64,000 nucleotides of DNA from JBFWIW01 sp050253535. GTDB lineage: Bacteria; Bacillota; Clostridia; Oscillospirales; Oscillospiraceae. The position numbers were made by a program, and so were the translations under genes. Position 1 is the first letter of the stretch; every line of letters begins with the position of its first letter. Below are positions 49,249-57,535 of the stretch, in pieces. Under the pieces are notes generated by a model. That model searched no databases and was not told the DNA's origin. It worked only from the letters and a program-made list of their open reading frames with translations. Where the stretch lies: NCBI GenBank assembly GCA_050253535.1, contig JBFWIW010000007.1:1-64000 (forward strand). Direction: 5' to 3'.

Positions 49249-49404
49249 ATAACAAAACACTCCGATCGTCCCTGCCGTATTGTGTATTATGCACTAGGAA
49301 GTGGCGACGTAAGGGCGGAAGGGGGAAACCCCGCCACCTGCCATGTTTGCAAAGGAGTCCGTTTGTTCCGCGGTTTTACCGTGGTTCAAAGCGGGCTTTT
49401 TTCT
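49249..49404 (+). promoter_or_regulatory. Terminator-controlled leader of the tungsten oxidoreductase operon (candidate Moco/Tuco-type riboswitch)
   Basis: The leader has a candidate aptamer closed by ACTCC (49259-49263) and GGAGT (49354-49358), with an inner stem GTGGCG/CGCCAC (49301-49306, 49332-49337) capped by GGGG-GAAA-CCCC. Two bases of the closing stem are shared with a long terminator hairpin (49357-49396, inner stem CCGCGG/CCGTGG) followed by six T, so the two folds compete. Position ahead of a tungsten-enzyme operon fits the Moco/Tuco class. I cannot verify the class consensus by eye. Confidence 0.55.
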
Positions 49405-49466
49405 ATTTATTAAGCCCGCTTTGAAAAAGCATCAGCACAAAGAAATTTTTAAACGGAGGTAATGGC

Positions 49467-49946
49467 ATGGCAAAACAACTAATTATCAAACCCGAAAAAT
49501 GCGTTGGCTGCCGCACATGCGAGCTGTTCTGTTCATTCGGACACAACGGCTTCATCAATCCTAAGCTCTCGGCCGTTACGGTCATGGCTTACGAAGAGGC
49601 GGCGGTAGCAATCCCCGTCATGTGTCTCCAATGCGAGGAGGCCTGCTGTCTTAAGGTCTGTCCGGTCGGCGCCATATCGCGCGACGAAAATGGGACGGTC
49701 ATCATGGACGGCGCAAAATGCATCGTCTGCAAGATGTGTATGAACGCCTGCCCTCTGGGCAACATCAGCTTTTCACCGATCACCCGAAAAGTATTCAAAT
49801 GCGACCTGTGCGGCGGAGACCCGAAATGCGCCAAATTCTGCCCCTCCGGCGCCATACAGTTTGTCGACCCGGATGACGGGCAGGACAGGAAGCGCGCGGT
49901 GGCCGCAAGCTTCAAGGAAGTATTCGGAGAGGAGGCGGGAGCATGA
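49467..49946 (+). CDS. Ferredoxin-like iron-sulfur subunit of the tungsten oxidoreductase (AOR-associated)
   Basis: A 159-residue polyferredoxin with Cys-rich motifs 'KCVGCRTCELFCSF', 'CLQCEEACCLKVCPVGAI', 'CIVCKMCMNACPLGNI' and 'CDLCGGDPKCAKFCPSGAI', enough for up to four [4Fe-4S] clusters. The HycB/NrfC-type layout is typical of the small electron-transfer subunit next to AOR genes (AorA, BamC or WorS). ATG overlaps nothing upstream but its end overlaps the AOR start by 4 nt, so they are translationally coupled. Confidence 0.9.
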   Translation: MAKQLIIKPEKCVGCRTCELFCSFGHNGFINPKLSAVTVMAYEEAAVAIPVMCLQCEEACCLKVCPVGAISRDENGTVIMDGAKCIVCKMCMNACPLGNISFSPITRKVFKCDLCGGDPKCAKFCPSGAIQFVDPDDGQDRKRAVAASFKEVFGEEAGA

Positions 49947-51739
49947 ACGGCTGGATAGGAACAATTCTGCGTATTGACCTTGCGACCGGCTCTATCAAAA
50001 AAGAGCCGCTGAACATGAAATACGCCCATGATTACGTCGGCGCGCGCGGACTCGGCACAAAATATTTCTGCGAGGAGGTCGACCCAAAGGTTGATCCTCT
50101 GTCTCCTGAAAACAAGCTCATATTCATGACCGGCCCTCTGACCGGTACTATCGCGACATCAGCGGGCAGGTACGAGGTCGTCGCCAAGGCGCCGCTGACA
50201 GGGACGATAGGCGCGTCCAACTCCGGCGGCCACTTCGGCCCCGAGCTTAAGTATGCGGGTTATGACGGCATTATTTTTGAAAACGTGAGCGAGAAGCCCG
50301 TGTATCTCTACATAAAAGACAGTACGGTGGAACTGCGCGATGCCTCCGGGCTGTGGGGTAAGACGGTGTATGAGGCGACAGACACACTGGTAGCCGCCTG
50401 CGGCGATTTCCGCGTGGCGTGTATCGGCCCCGCAGGTGAAAACGGCTGCCTCTACGCAACTGTTATGAACGACAAGCACCGGGCGGCCGGACGCGGCGGG
50501 CTGGGCGCAGTCATGGGCTCAAAAAATCTTAAGGCCATTGCGGTAAAAGGCTCCGGTTCCGTTACCGTCGCGCGCCCCGAGAAATTCTATGACGCGGTGG
50601 TAAATGCCAGAGCACTCATCAAAGCCCACCCGGTGGGAGGAGCGGGTCTCGCCGCTTATGGCACCGAAGTTCTGGTCAATATTATTAACGAGAGCGGAGC
50701 CCTTCCGACCTGCAACGGGCGCGACGGCACAGTATTCGCCGAGGCCGACAAGACGGGCGGCGAGTCGCTTGTAAATAAGTACCTTGTAAAGAACAAAGGC
50801 TGTTTCGGATGCTCTATCGCCTGCGGCCGTGTGACCCGCATTCCCGACGGACCGTATAAATCCTTCGGCGAGGGTCCGGAATACGAGGCCGGCTGGAGCT
50901 TCGGCGCGGACTGCGGCGTATCCGATCTCGCCGCCATCTGCAAATCCAACTTCACATGCAACGAGTACGGTCTGGACCCCATAACACTCGGCGCGACAAT
51001 TGCATGCGCCATGGAGCTATACGAAATGGGCGCTATTCCGAAAGAGGACGTCGGCTTCCCGCTCCGCTTCGGCGACACCGACGCGGTTGTCAGGGTAACC
51101 GAAATGGCGGCGAAAAACGAGGGCTTCGGTAAGATTGTTGCCTTGGGTTCCTACCGCCTTGGCGAAAAATACGGTCACCCCGAGCTATCCATGAGCGTCA
51201 AAAAGCAGGAAATGCCCGCTTATGACGGCCGTGCCATTCAGGGCATGGCACTCGAATACGCAACCTCGAACCGCGGCGGCTGCCACGTCCGCGGCTATCT
51301 CACCTCCCCCGAGATATTGGGCGTTCCGATAAAGACCGATCCGCTCGTCACTGAAGGCAAACCCGCGCTCCTGAAGCTATTTCAGGATCTGACCTCGCTA
51401 ATAGACTCGTCCGGCATATGCCTGTTCACCACATTCGGCCTCGGACTGCCCGAGATCGCGTCCCAATACCGCGAGGCCGTCGGTACCGACGAGACGGACG
51501 AGGAGATACTCCTCAAGGGTGAACGCGTTTGGAACATCGAAAAGGTATTCAACATAGCGGCCGGTGTCGAAAAGGACACCCTGCCACCCAGGCTTCTTGA
51601 GGAAAAAGTTCCTACCGGTCCTGCGGCAGGAAAAGTCGCAGAGCTTAGCGCGATGCTCGGTGAGTATTACTCTGTGCGCGGCTGGGACTCCGAGGGAGTT
51701 CCGACGGCGGAGCAGAGGGCAAAGCTGGGCTTGAAATAA
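49943..51739 (+). CDS. Tungsten-type aldehyde:ferredoxin oxidoreductase, catalytic subunit
   Basis: A 598-residue AOR-family enzyme. N-terminal 'WIGTILRIDLATGSIKKEPL' and 'YVGARGLGTKYF' start domain 1; 'KAPLTGTIGASNSGGHFG' is the pterin-binding region; the cluster ligands are in 'CFGCSIACGR' and the later 'SSGICLFT'. It binds a bis-pterin tungsten (or molybdenum) cofactor and oxidises aldehydes to acids or runs the reverse. Together with NuoE/F/G-like genes downstream it probably belongs to a multi-subunit, possibly electron-bifurcating, complex. Substrate unknown. Confidence 0.93.
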   Translation: MNGWIGTILRIDLATGSIKKEPLNMKYAHDYVGARGLGTKYFCEEVDPKVDPLSPENKLIFMTGPLTGTIATSAGRYEVVAKAPLTGTIGASNSGGHFGPELKYAGYDGIIFENVSEKPVYLYIKDSTVELRDASGLWGKTVYEATDTLVAACGDFRVACIGPAGENGCLYATVMNDKHRAAGRGGLGAVMGSKNLKAIAVKGSGSVTVARPEKFYDAVVNARALIKAHPVGGAGLAAYGTEVLVNIINESGALPTCNGRDGTVFAEADKTGGESLVNKYLVKNKGCFGCSIACGRVTRIPDGPYKSFGEGPEYEAGWSFGADCGVSDLAAICKSNFTCNEYGLDPITLGATIACAMELYEMGAIPKEDVGFPLRFGDTDAVVRVTEMAAKNEGFGKIVALGSYRLGEKYGHPELSMSVKKQEMPAYDGRAIQGMALEYATSNRGGCHVRGYLTSPEILGVPIKTDPLVTEGKPALLKLFQDLTSLIDSSGICLFTTFGLGLPEIASQYREAVGTDETDEEILLKGERVWNIEKVFNIAAGVEKDTLPPRLLEEKVPTGPAAGKVAELSAMLGEYYSVRGWDSEGVPTAEQRAKLGLK

Positions 51740-52065
51740 GGGACGTACTGATTAAATCCGGCGCATACGGGTCGGCGGGGAAAACGCCCCCAATTGAGGC
51801 AAAAAAAGAGAAGAAATGAGCTTTTTCACGATAAGTAGGGACGTTAGACCTGCCAAGACGGTGATGTTTGATTTGATCAGAGTATCCTGAGTAACTATTG
51901 CGGCACGGGGCGGCCTTTGCGGTCATCCCGTGCCGGCAAAAAAACAGATATTTTACGGCAGCATATCAAGCGTGAAAACTGCGTGACCCGCCGTGAGCGG
52001 TAAAATCACAATTTTTCAATGGGTGCCGAATACCCTTTGGAATTTGAAATGGGGCGACAGCCATA
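51740..52065 (+). other. Intergenic region between AOR and MoaD genes
   Basis: No gene found in 326 bp. A GC-rich hairpin (CGGCACGGG 51901-51909 with CCCGTGCCG 51927-51935) is followed by A rather than T on the plus strand, so it is not a standard terminator; it could protect or process the mRNA. A small hairpin GGGT/ACCC lies near 52021-52035. Confidence 0.5.
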
Positions 52066-52338
52066 CTGATAAAATTTTTTGCATATTACCGCGATATAAC
52101 GGGCCGCATGACTTTAAATATAACGGGTCCCGAAACCGTCGGCGCTCTTTTGCATGAGCTGTCCGACCGATTTGGTCCGGCTTTCAGAAAAAAAAGCCTT
52201 TCCGCCGACGGAAATGATTTGGGTACTGACCTCATTCTTCTTGTGAACGGCCGCAATGCCGTACACATCGGTGGATTTAACGCGACACTTACCGACGGGG
52301 ACACGGTTTCGATCTTCCCCATCGTAGCAGGAGGTTAG
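52066..52338 (+). CDS. MoaD/ThiS-family sulfur-carrier protein with probable CTG start
   Basis: A 90-residue ubiquitin-like carrier ending in the Gly-Gly needed for thiocarboxylation ('FPIVAGG'). It likely delivers sulfur for the pterin dithiolene of the tungsten cofactor. The first ATG is at 52108, but the codons before it read I-K-F-F-A-Y-Y-R-D-I-T-G in frame, the usual first beta strand of MoaD. The frame is open back to a stop at 52045, and without an ATG, GTG or TTG the best start is CTG 52066 (ATA 52063 is the alternative). The NuoE-like gene follows closely. Confidence 0.8.
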   Translation: MIKFFAYYRDITGRMTLNITGPETVGALLHELSDRFGPAFRKKSLSADGNDLGTDLILLVNGRNAVHIGGFNATLTDGDTVSIFPIVAGG

Positions 52339-52343
52339 ATAAT

Positions 52344-52811
52344 TTGGAACTGGATATCAATGAGATGCGTTTGCTGATCGCCGCGTATCCAAAGGAGCAG
52401 CGCTTTGCGCTCGCCATTATGCAGGATATGCAGCGAAAATACGCCTTTATCCCGCGGGCGGGGATGGAGGAGCTCGCCGAATATCTCGGCTGTCCTCTGT
52501 CGCGGCTCTATTCGATGGCGACCTTTTACAAAGCGCTGAGCTTAAAGCCAAAGGGCCGCCATATCATAAAAGTGTGTGACGGCACGGCCTGCCATATAAA
52601 GGGAAGCACGACGCTCATAGACGGAATAAAGCGTGTACTCGGCCTCTCTCCCGGGGAGACGACGGAGGACGGGCTGTTCTCGCTTGAACTCGTTAACTGT
52701 CTCGGCTCATGCGCCATGGCGCCGGTTCTCGTCGTCGACGAAGAGTATCACGGCAAGGTGACGCTTGAAAAGCTGCCCGCTATATTTAACTTATACAGGG
52801 AGGCGGTCTGA
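52344..52811 (+). CDS. NuoE-like [2Fe-2S] thioredoxin-fold subunit
   Basis: A 155-residue subunit of the NADH-dehydrogenase 24-kDa type. [2Fe-2S] ligands appear as 'CDGTACH' and 'NCLGSC', with the family helix 'AEYLGCPLSRLYSMATFY'. It passes electrons from the flavin subunit. The start is TTG 52344 with AGGAGG 8-10 nt upstream, inside the end of the MoaD gene. The stop overlaps the next ATG by one base. Confidence 0.9.
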   Translation: MELDINEMRLLIAAYPKEQRFALAIMQDMQRKYAFIPRAGMEELAEYLGCPLSRLYSMATFYKALSLKPKGRHIIKVCDGTACHIKGSTTLIDGIKRVLGLSPGETTEDGLFSLELVNCLGSCAMAPVLVVDEEYHGKVTLEKLPAIFNLYREAV

Positions 52812-54625
52812 TGGCGCGCACGATTCTTGTCTGCTGCGGAACAGGCTGCCTGGCTAACGGCAGTCTCAAAACCGCGGAAGCTCTAAAGGCCGGTCTCGCA
52901 CAAACCGGAGCCGAAGCGAAGGTTGAGACCACCGTAAAATGCACCGGCTGCCACGGTCTCTGCGAAAAGGGCCCGGTCGTTCGCATAATGCCTGACGACA
53001 TCACCTATTATAAGGTTCGCCCCTCCGATGCGGACGATATCATTTCCTCAATCGGAAAAGCTCCCGTACAGCGGCTGCTTTATAAAACCGGGGACGGGAA
53101 ATATATAACCAACAGAGCGTCCCACCCGTTTTTCTCGGCTCAGAAGAAAATAGCTCTGCGGAACGTCGGGGAAATCGACCCGTATAACATTGACGACTAC
53201 ATCGCGCGCGGCGGGTATGAGGCCCTGAAAAAGGCCCTCGGCATGACGCCGGACGGGATAATAACCGAGGTCGAGGTCTCCGGACTTCGCGGCCGAGGCG
53301 GAGCGGGCTTCCCCACCGGGCGCAAATGGCGTACGGCGGCAGGCTACGACGAGTTTCCCAAGTACATCGTGATGAACGGCGATGAGGGCGACCCAGGCGC
53401 GTTTATGGACGGCTCCGTCATGGAGGGCGACCCGCACAGCGTCATCGAGGGAATGATAATCGGCGCGCTCGCAATCGGCGCGGAGGAGGGGTTCCTCTAT
53501 ATCCGCGACGAGTATGTAAACGCACGCCGCAGCATCGATAACGCGCTTAAGCAGGCGCGAGAGCGGAAAATACTCGGCAGCGATATACTCGGAAGCGGAA
53601 AACGCTTCGACCTTGCCGTCGTACGCGGCGGCGGTGCTTTCGTCTGCGGCGAATCGACGGCGCTCATGGCCTCTATCGAAGGCAGACCCGGCGAGCCGAG
53701 GGCAAAGTATATCCGCTCCGTCCAGCGCGGACTATGGAATAAACCGACGGTACTCAATAACGTCGAAACGCTCGCAAGCATCCCCGTGATTATAAAGGAC
53801 GGCGGATCCGAATTTGCGAAAATCGGCACAAAGGGCAGCAGCGGCACTAAGGTGTTCGCAATGGTCGGCAAGGTAAAAAATACCGGACTCGTCGAAATAC
53901 CGATGGGTGTCACGCTGCGGAAGCTCATCTTTGACATTGGCGGGGGCATAGCGGAGGACAGGCCATTCAAGGCTGTGCAGACCGGCGGCCCGTCCGGCGG
54001 CTGCATCCCTACCTCGATGCTCGATCTCGAGGTCGATTTTGACTCGCTGACCAGCCGGGGAGCTATGATGGGTTCCGGCGGCATGATCGTCATGGACGAC
54101 CGGAGCTGTATGGTAGAGGTCGCCAGATATTATGTTAAATTCCTCTCCGAGGAGAGCTGTGGAAAGTGTACTCCCTGCCGAGAGGGGCTGCGGCACATGC
54201 TCGACATCCTCACGGATATCTGTGAGGGGCGCGGGCAGCCCGAAGACCTTGATCTTCTGGAGAGGCTTGGTGTAACTCTTTCAGACGCGTCGCTCTGCAG
54301 CCTTGGAAAGAGCGCGGCGAACCCCGTACTCTCCACGCTCCGCTATTTCCGGGAGGAATACGAGGCGCATATCAATGAACACCGCTGCCCGGCGGGTGTC
54401 TGCAAGGCGCTGACCTCGTTCGTAATAGACGCGGAGAAATGCCGCGGATGCGGTGTTTGTTTAAAGGCCTGCCCCGTCGGCGCAATATCCGGCGAGGTGA
54501 GAAAGCCTCACAAAATAGACCCTGACAAGTGCGTGTCCTGCGGTAGCTGCCGCAGTGCCTGCAAATTCGGCGCGGTGACGGCAAAGGGCCGGGAAGGAGG
54601 CGACAGAGATGACTATAAAGATTGA
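52811..54625 (+). CDS. NuoF-like NADH-binding flavoprotein subunit with extra Fe-S domains
   Basis: A 604-residue protein of the HydB/NuoF type. Residues 1-90 are a thioredoxin-like [2Fe-2S] domain ('CCGTGCLANGS', 'CTGCHGLCEKG'); the centre is the 51-kDa NADH/FMN domain ('RGRGGAGFPTGRKW', 'NGDEGDPGAFMDGS'); the N3-type cluster is in 'ESCGKCTPCREG'; the C-terminus carries two [4Fe-4S] motifs ('CRGCGVCLKACPVGAI', 'CVSCGSCRSACKFGAV'). This layout is shared with electron-bifurcating hydrogenases and related complexes. It should link NAD(H) to the tungsten enzyme. Confidence 0.93.
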   Translation: MARTILVCCGTGCLANGSLKTAEALKAGLAQTGAEAKVETTVKCTGCHGLCEKGPVVRIMPDDITYYKVRPSDADDIISSIGKAPVQRLLYKTGDGKYITNRASHPFFSAQKKIALRNVGEIDPYNIDDYIARGGYEALKKALGMTPDGIITEVEVSGLRGRGGAGFPTGRKWRTAAGYDEFPKYIVMNGDEGDPGAFMDGSVMEGDPHSVIEGMIIGALAIGAEEGFLYIRDEYVNARRSIDNALKQARERKILGSDILGSGKRFDLAVVRGGGAFVCGESTALMASIEGRPGEPRAKYIRSVQRGLWNKPTVLNNVETLASIPVIIKDGGSEFAKIGTKGSSGTKVFAMVGKVKNTGLVEIPMGVTLRKLIFDIGGGIAEDRPFKAVQTGGPSGGCIPTSMLDLEVDFDSLTSRGAMMGSGGMIVMDDRSCMVEVARYYVKFLSEESCGKCTPCREGLRHMLDILTDICEGRGQPEDLDLLERLGVTLSDASLCSLGKSAANPVLSTLRYFREEYEAHINEHRCPAGVCKALTSFVIDAEKCRGCGVCLKACPVGAISGEVRKPHKIDPDKCVSCGSCRSACKFGAVTAKGREGGDRDDYKD

Positions 54626-55349
54626 CGGAAAAGATTGCGCATGTGCGCATGGCGAATATCTTATCGATATCGCCCGCCGAAACGGCATCTATATCCCGAC
54701 TCTCTGCCACCACCCGGGGCTGGAAGGACAGGGCTGCTGCCGTGTCTGCATCGTCGAAATCACGGAACGCGGAAAAAGCCGGATGGTCATCTCCTGCATG
54801 TTCCCTGTCGAACATGAGTGCGAGGTATTCACAAATTCAGACCGTACAGTTACGGCGCGCCGCGCGGTGCTTGCCCTGCTCGCGCTGCGCGCACCGGAGA
54901 GCGAGGAAATAAAGGAGCTCTGCAGCCGCTTCAAAGTAAAAGTCCCTGCAAGGCTCCGCCCGGCGGATACCGGCAAATGTATCGTATGCGGCCTATGCGC
55001 CAGAGCCTGCTTTGAGGTCGGCACAGGCGCTATCTCCACCGTTAACCGCGGGGTGGAAAAAGAGGTCGCCACCCCTTATCACGAGCCAACCGGAGTCTGC
55101 ATAGGCTGCAAGAGCTGCGCGGAGGTGTGCCCAACCTCCGCTATAGAAGTGTATGAGGATAAAAATAGTCGTAAAATCTGGGGCAGAACATTCTTTCTGG
55201 TCCACTGTAAAGAATGCGGCGCGGTCATCGGCACACGTGATGAGATTGAGTATGCGGCCAAAAAAATCGGCAGCGAAGCGGTGTTTATCTGCGAGAGCTG
55301 CAAAAAACGCCATATTGCCGAAGCTATGAAAGCCGCTTACGGAGCGTAA
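54609..55349 (+). CDS. NuoG/HydA-N-terminus-like iron-sulfur subunit
   Basis: A 246-residue protein with an N-terminal plant-type [2Fe-2S] domain ('TLCHHPGLEGQGCCRVC'), a His-Cys4-like middle section, two [4Fe-4S] motifs ('CIVCGLCARACFEVG', 'CIGCKSCAEVCPTSAI') and a C-terminal four-Cys zinc-ribbon-like part ('HCKECGAVIG', 'CESCKKRH'). No hydrogenase H-cluster domain is attached. It overlaps the NuoF-like gene by 17 nt. With the other subunits it resembles the WorA-type or Bam-type electron modules attached to AOR enzymes. Confidence 0.88.
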   Translation: MTIKIDGKDCACAHGEYLIDIARRNGIYIPTLCHHPGLEGQGCCRVCIVEITERGKSRMVISCMFPVEHECEVFTNSDRTVTARRAVLALLALRAPESEEIKELCSRFKVKVPARLRPADTGKCIVCGLCARACFEVGTGAISTVNRGVEKEVATPYHEPTGVCIGCKSCAEVCPTSAIEVYEDKNSRKIWGRTFFLVHCKECGAVIGTRDEIEYAAKKIGSEAVFICESCKKRHIAEAMKAAYGA

Positions 55350-55365
55350 AGCAACATGCCCCGAC

Positions 55366-55399
55366 AAGGCCGGCGCGGAAAACACCGCGCCGGCCCTTT
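55366..55399 (+). terminator. Terminator of the tungsten oxidoreductase operon
   Basis: 11-bp GC stem (55368-55378 with 55385-55395), 6-nt loop, then CTTTG. Convergent with the ABC permease gene, so it may serve both. Confidence 0.75.
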
Positions 55400-55404
55400 G
55401 TGTT

Positions 55405-56151
55405 CTATTTTGCGGCTTTGACCGGCGCGTGCCGGAGAAGGAGCCAGTTAAAGGCGCCTGTAATCATGGCGGCGAGCAGCATTGAGAGGACAAAATTCTG
55501 CGGTGACCCCACGATAAACTTACCTATCGGAAAGAAAAATCCGGAAAACTTATATATTAAAAACGGCAGACCGTTAAAAATCAGAAGCGGCCCCGCAATC
55601 GCCACGGTTATCGTCCACCCTTTATTCAGGCGATAGAATATGAGCGACAGGAACATGCCTGCAAGGTCCGCGCAAATGAACATAGCGGTCATACACGCAG
55701 CGCTCCCCGCATGCTGTAAAAACGTCATACCGCTTTCTGTGCTGCTCTGCCAGAAAAGCAGCTGAAAGATATCCACTATCCGGAGATTGTCATAACTCTT
55801 CGTGAGAGCCTGCCCCAGAGCCGTCAGCGCTTCCCCTGCGGCGGCAAGTATAACCGCAGTGGCGACGAGGCTAAGTACCTCTGCGGAAAAAACCGTCAGG
55901 CGGCTCGTTCCGTTCTGCAGCGCCAGCCGAACATCTTCGCGTATCGCGGTTATGCCGAAGACAAACAGAGCGACCGCACTGGCAAAACCGTAAGCCGAAA
56001 AACTCCCCGAGACATTATTTCCGATTCTCATGTATACGCTGGTAAATCCGATTATAGCCGCCGCCATTATAAGCGCCATTATCCCGAAGAATACGCCTAC
56101 CCCTCTCAGGTTATTTGCAAGCCTGTATCTGAAAATTGGTTTTAAGTTCAT
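55405..56151 (-). CDS. ABC transporter permease-like membrane protein
   Basis: A 248-residue integral membrane protein with about six hydrophobic segments (for example 'GVFFGIMALIMAAAIIGFTSVYM', and the C-terminal 'MLLAAMITGAFNWLLL'), consistent with an ABC-2-type permease. Its gene overlaps the ATPase gene by 4 nt, which in turn overlaps a GntR regulator gene: the standard YtrA-like arrangement. The cargo is unknown; such systems often deal with cell-envelope stress or peptide antibiotics. Confidence 0.78.
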   Translation of the reverse strand: MNLKPIFRYRLANNLRGVGVFFGIMALIMAAAIIGFTSVYMRIGNNVSGSFSAYGFASAVALFVFGITAIREDVRLALQNGTSRLTVFSAEVLSLVATAVILAAAGEALTALGQALTKSYDNLRIVDIFQLLFWQSSTESGMTFLQHAGSAACMTAMFICADLAGMFLSLIFYRLNKGWTITVAIAGPLLIFNGLPFLIYKFSGFFFPIGKFIVGSPQNFVLSMLLAAMITGAFNWLLLRHAPVKAAK

Positions 56152-57008
56152 TTTGCGTCCTCCCCGTTCATAAGGCTTATGAAATAATCCTGAAGGTTTA
56201 TCCTGCCCAGCTCAATTCCAACGGGTAACGCGGCAGAATCCGGCACTCCCTGTACACAGGCGGTCTTAAGTCCGCCCAGAGCAGTCTCCGATATCGTCTC
56301 ACGCCCCGCTAGGTATTCGTCTACCAGCCGCGCCGGGCCGGAGACCGTATATGCCCCGGAGAGAAGCTCCTCGCTCGGCATATCCTTTATTATCCTGCCG
56401 TCACGGATTATTACCGTGTGCTCTATGAGCTCAGCGACCTCCTGTATGAGGTGCGTCGATATGATCACAGTGCAGGGCGCGCTGCTGTATTTCTCTATTA
56501 GCAGCTTATAAAACATGTCGCGGTGCTGGGCGTCAAGGCCGAGTACGGGTTCGTCGAGGAGTAGGTACGGCGTGTTTGAGGAGAGACCTGTTATGAGCCG
56601 GAAGATCGAGGCGTAGCCTGTTGAGAGCGCCGTAATCTTCTTCTTGGTATTCAAGCCAAAGCGCTTTGATACTTCGAGGGCGTACTGCTCGTCGAAATCC
56701 GGATAAAATAGCTTTGTCACCGAAAAAGCCTTTTTCACGCGCATATCGTCGGGATAGAGGTTTTTTTCGCCGACCATGAACATCTTATGCAGCATGCGGT
56801 CGTTGCCGGGCGCCAACTCTCCGTCGACGACCACCTCACCGCCGGTCGCGTAGATCCTGTTTGTGATGATATTCAGTAGCGTTGTCTTGCCCGCGCCGTT
56901 ATTCCCGAGAAGACCGTAAATCTTATTCTCCCCGAAGCGGAGGCTCACCCCGTCAAGCGCACAGCAGCCACCGTACGTCTTGGTGATATTTTTAACCTCA
57001 ATCGCCAT
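56148..57008 (-). CDS. ABC transporter ATP-binding protein
   Basis: A 286-residue ATPase with Walker A 'GNNGAGKTTL', a degenerate signature 'ALSTGYASIFR' (S-T-G-Y in place of S-G-G-Q) and Walker B 'YLLLDEPVLGLD'. It matches the YtrB/BcrA-type subfamily. It overlaps the GntR gene by 11 nt and the permease gene by 4 nt. Confidence 0.92.
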   Translation of the reverse strand: MAIEVKNITKTYGGCCALDGVSLRFGENKIYGLLGNNGAGKTTLLNIITNRIYATGGEVVVDGELAPGNDRMLHKMFMVGEKNLYPDDMRVKKAFSVTKLFYPDFDEQYALEVSKRFGLNTKKKITALSTGYASIFRLITGLSSNTPYLLLDEPVLGLDAQHRDMFYKLLIEKYSSAPCTVIISTHLIQEVAELIEHTVIIRDGRIIKDMPSEELLSGAYTVSGPARLVDEYLAGRETISETALGGLKTACVQGVPDSAALPVGIELGRINLQDYFISLMNGEDAK

Positions 57009-57381
57009 TTTGCTTAAACCCTCTTTCCGTCATTTCTATGAGTTCACTCTCGGTTATTTCGAGTCTTTTCGCCTCGCGTGCCGTCGGCAGCACGAAGTCG
57101 CGGAAAAACCGATCCTTTCTCCTGGATGCGAGTTTGCCCTTCGCCCCAGCAGCGACGAACATCCCAAGCCCCCGCTTTTTATAGAGTAGCCCCTCGTCCG
57201 CCAGGATGCTGACACCTTTCAGCGCCGTAGCCGGGTTTATCTTATAAGCGACCGAGAACTCGGTTATCGACGGCACCTGTTCCTCTTCCCCATATGCTCC
57301 GGAGAGTATCGCATCCTCCAAAAGCTCCGCAATCTGAAGGAATATCGGCCTATCATCCGTAAAGTTTCCCGCCAAACCCAT
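56998..57381 (-). CDS. GntR-family regulator, YtrA subfamily
   Basis: A 127-residue repressor with the winged helix-turn-helix of GntR proteins ('IFLQIAELLEDAILSGAYGE', 'INPATALKGVSILADEGLLY') and only a short C-terminal helical part, as in the YtrA group. ATG 57381 is preceded by GGGAG; the GTG directly before it is less likely. It heads an operon with the ABC pair and probably represses it through the inverted repeat just upstream. Confidence 0.92.
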   Translation of the reverse strand: MGLAGNFTDDRPIFLQIAELLEDAILSGAYGEEEQVPSITEFSVAYKINPATALKGVSILADEGLLYKKRGLGMFVAAGAKGKLASRRKDRFFRDFVLPTAREAKRLEITESELIEMTERGFKQNGD

Positions 57382-57399
57382 CACTCCCTTTCGGCCATC

Positions 57400-57481
57400 T
57401 AGTTAATTAGTCTAGTAACTAACTGTATAACAAATATATCACCGGCTAATCCGTTTGTCAATAGCCGGTGATATATTTGTT
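57400..57481 (-). promoter_or_regulatory. Promoter and operator of the GntR/ABC operon within a large inverted repeat
   Basis: Minus strand TTGACA (57456-57461) and TATATT (57433-57438), 17-bp spacer. The repeat TAGTTA-N10-TAACTA (57400-57421) lies at the expected start site and suits a GntR operator. The -10, the spacer and most of the -35 sit inside a perfect 20-bp-arm inverted repeat (57429-57448 with 57462-57481, 13-nt centre), which may also terminate the asparaginase transcript. Confidence 0.75.
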
Positions 57482-57535
57482 TGGCCCAGTTAAAAAAATT
57501 CTTGTGTCCGTATTATCGGATGAACTGCAGGGCGT

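Noticed and set aside
51901..51936. GC-rich hairpin after the AOR gene as a terminator
   Set aside because: It is followed by A, not T, on the plus strand and the operon continues into MoaD and Nuo-like genes; kept only as an mRNA hairpin.
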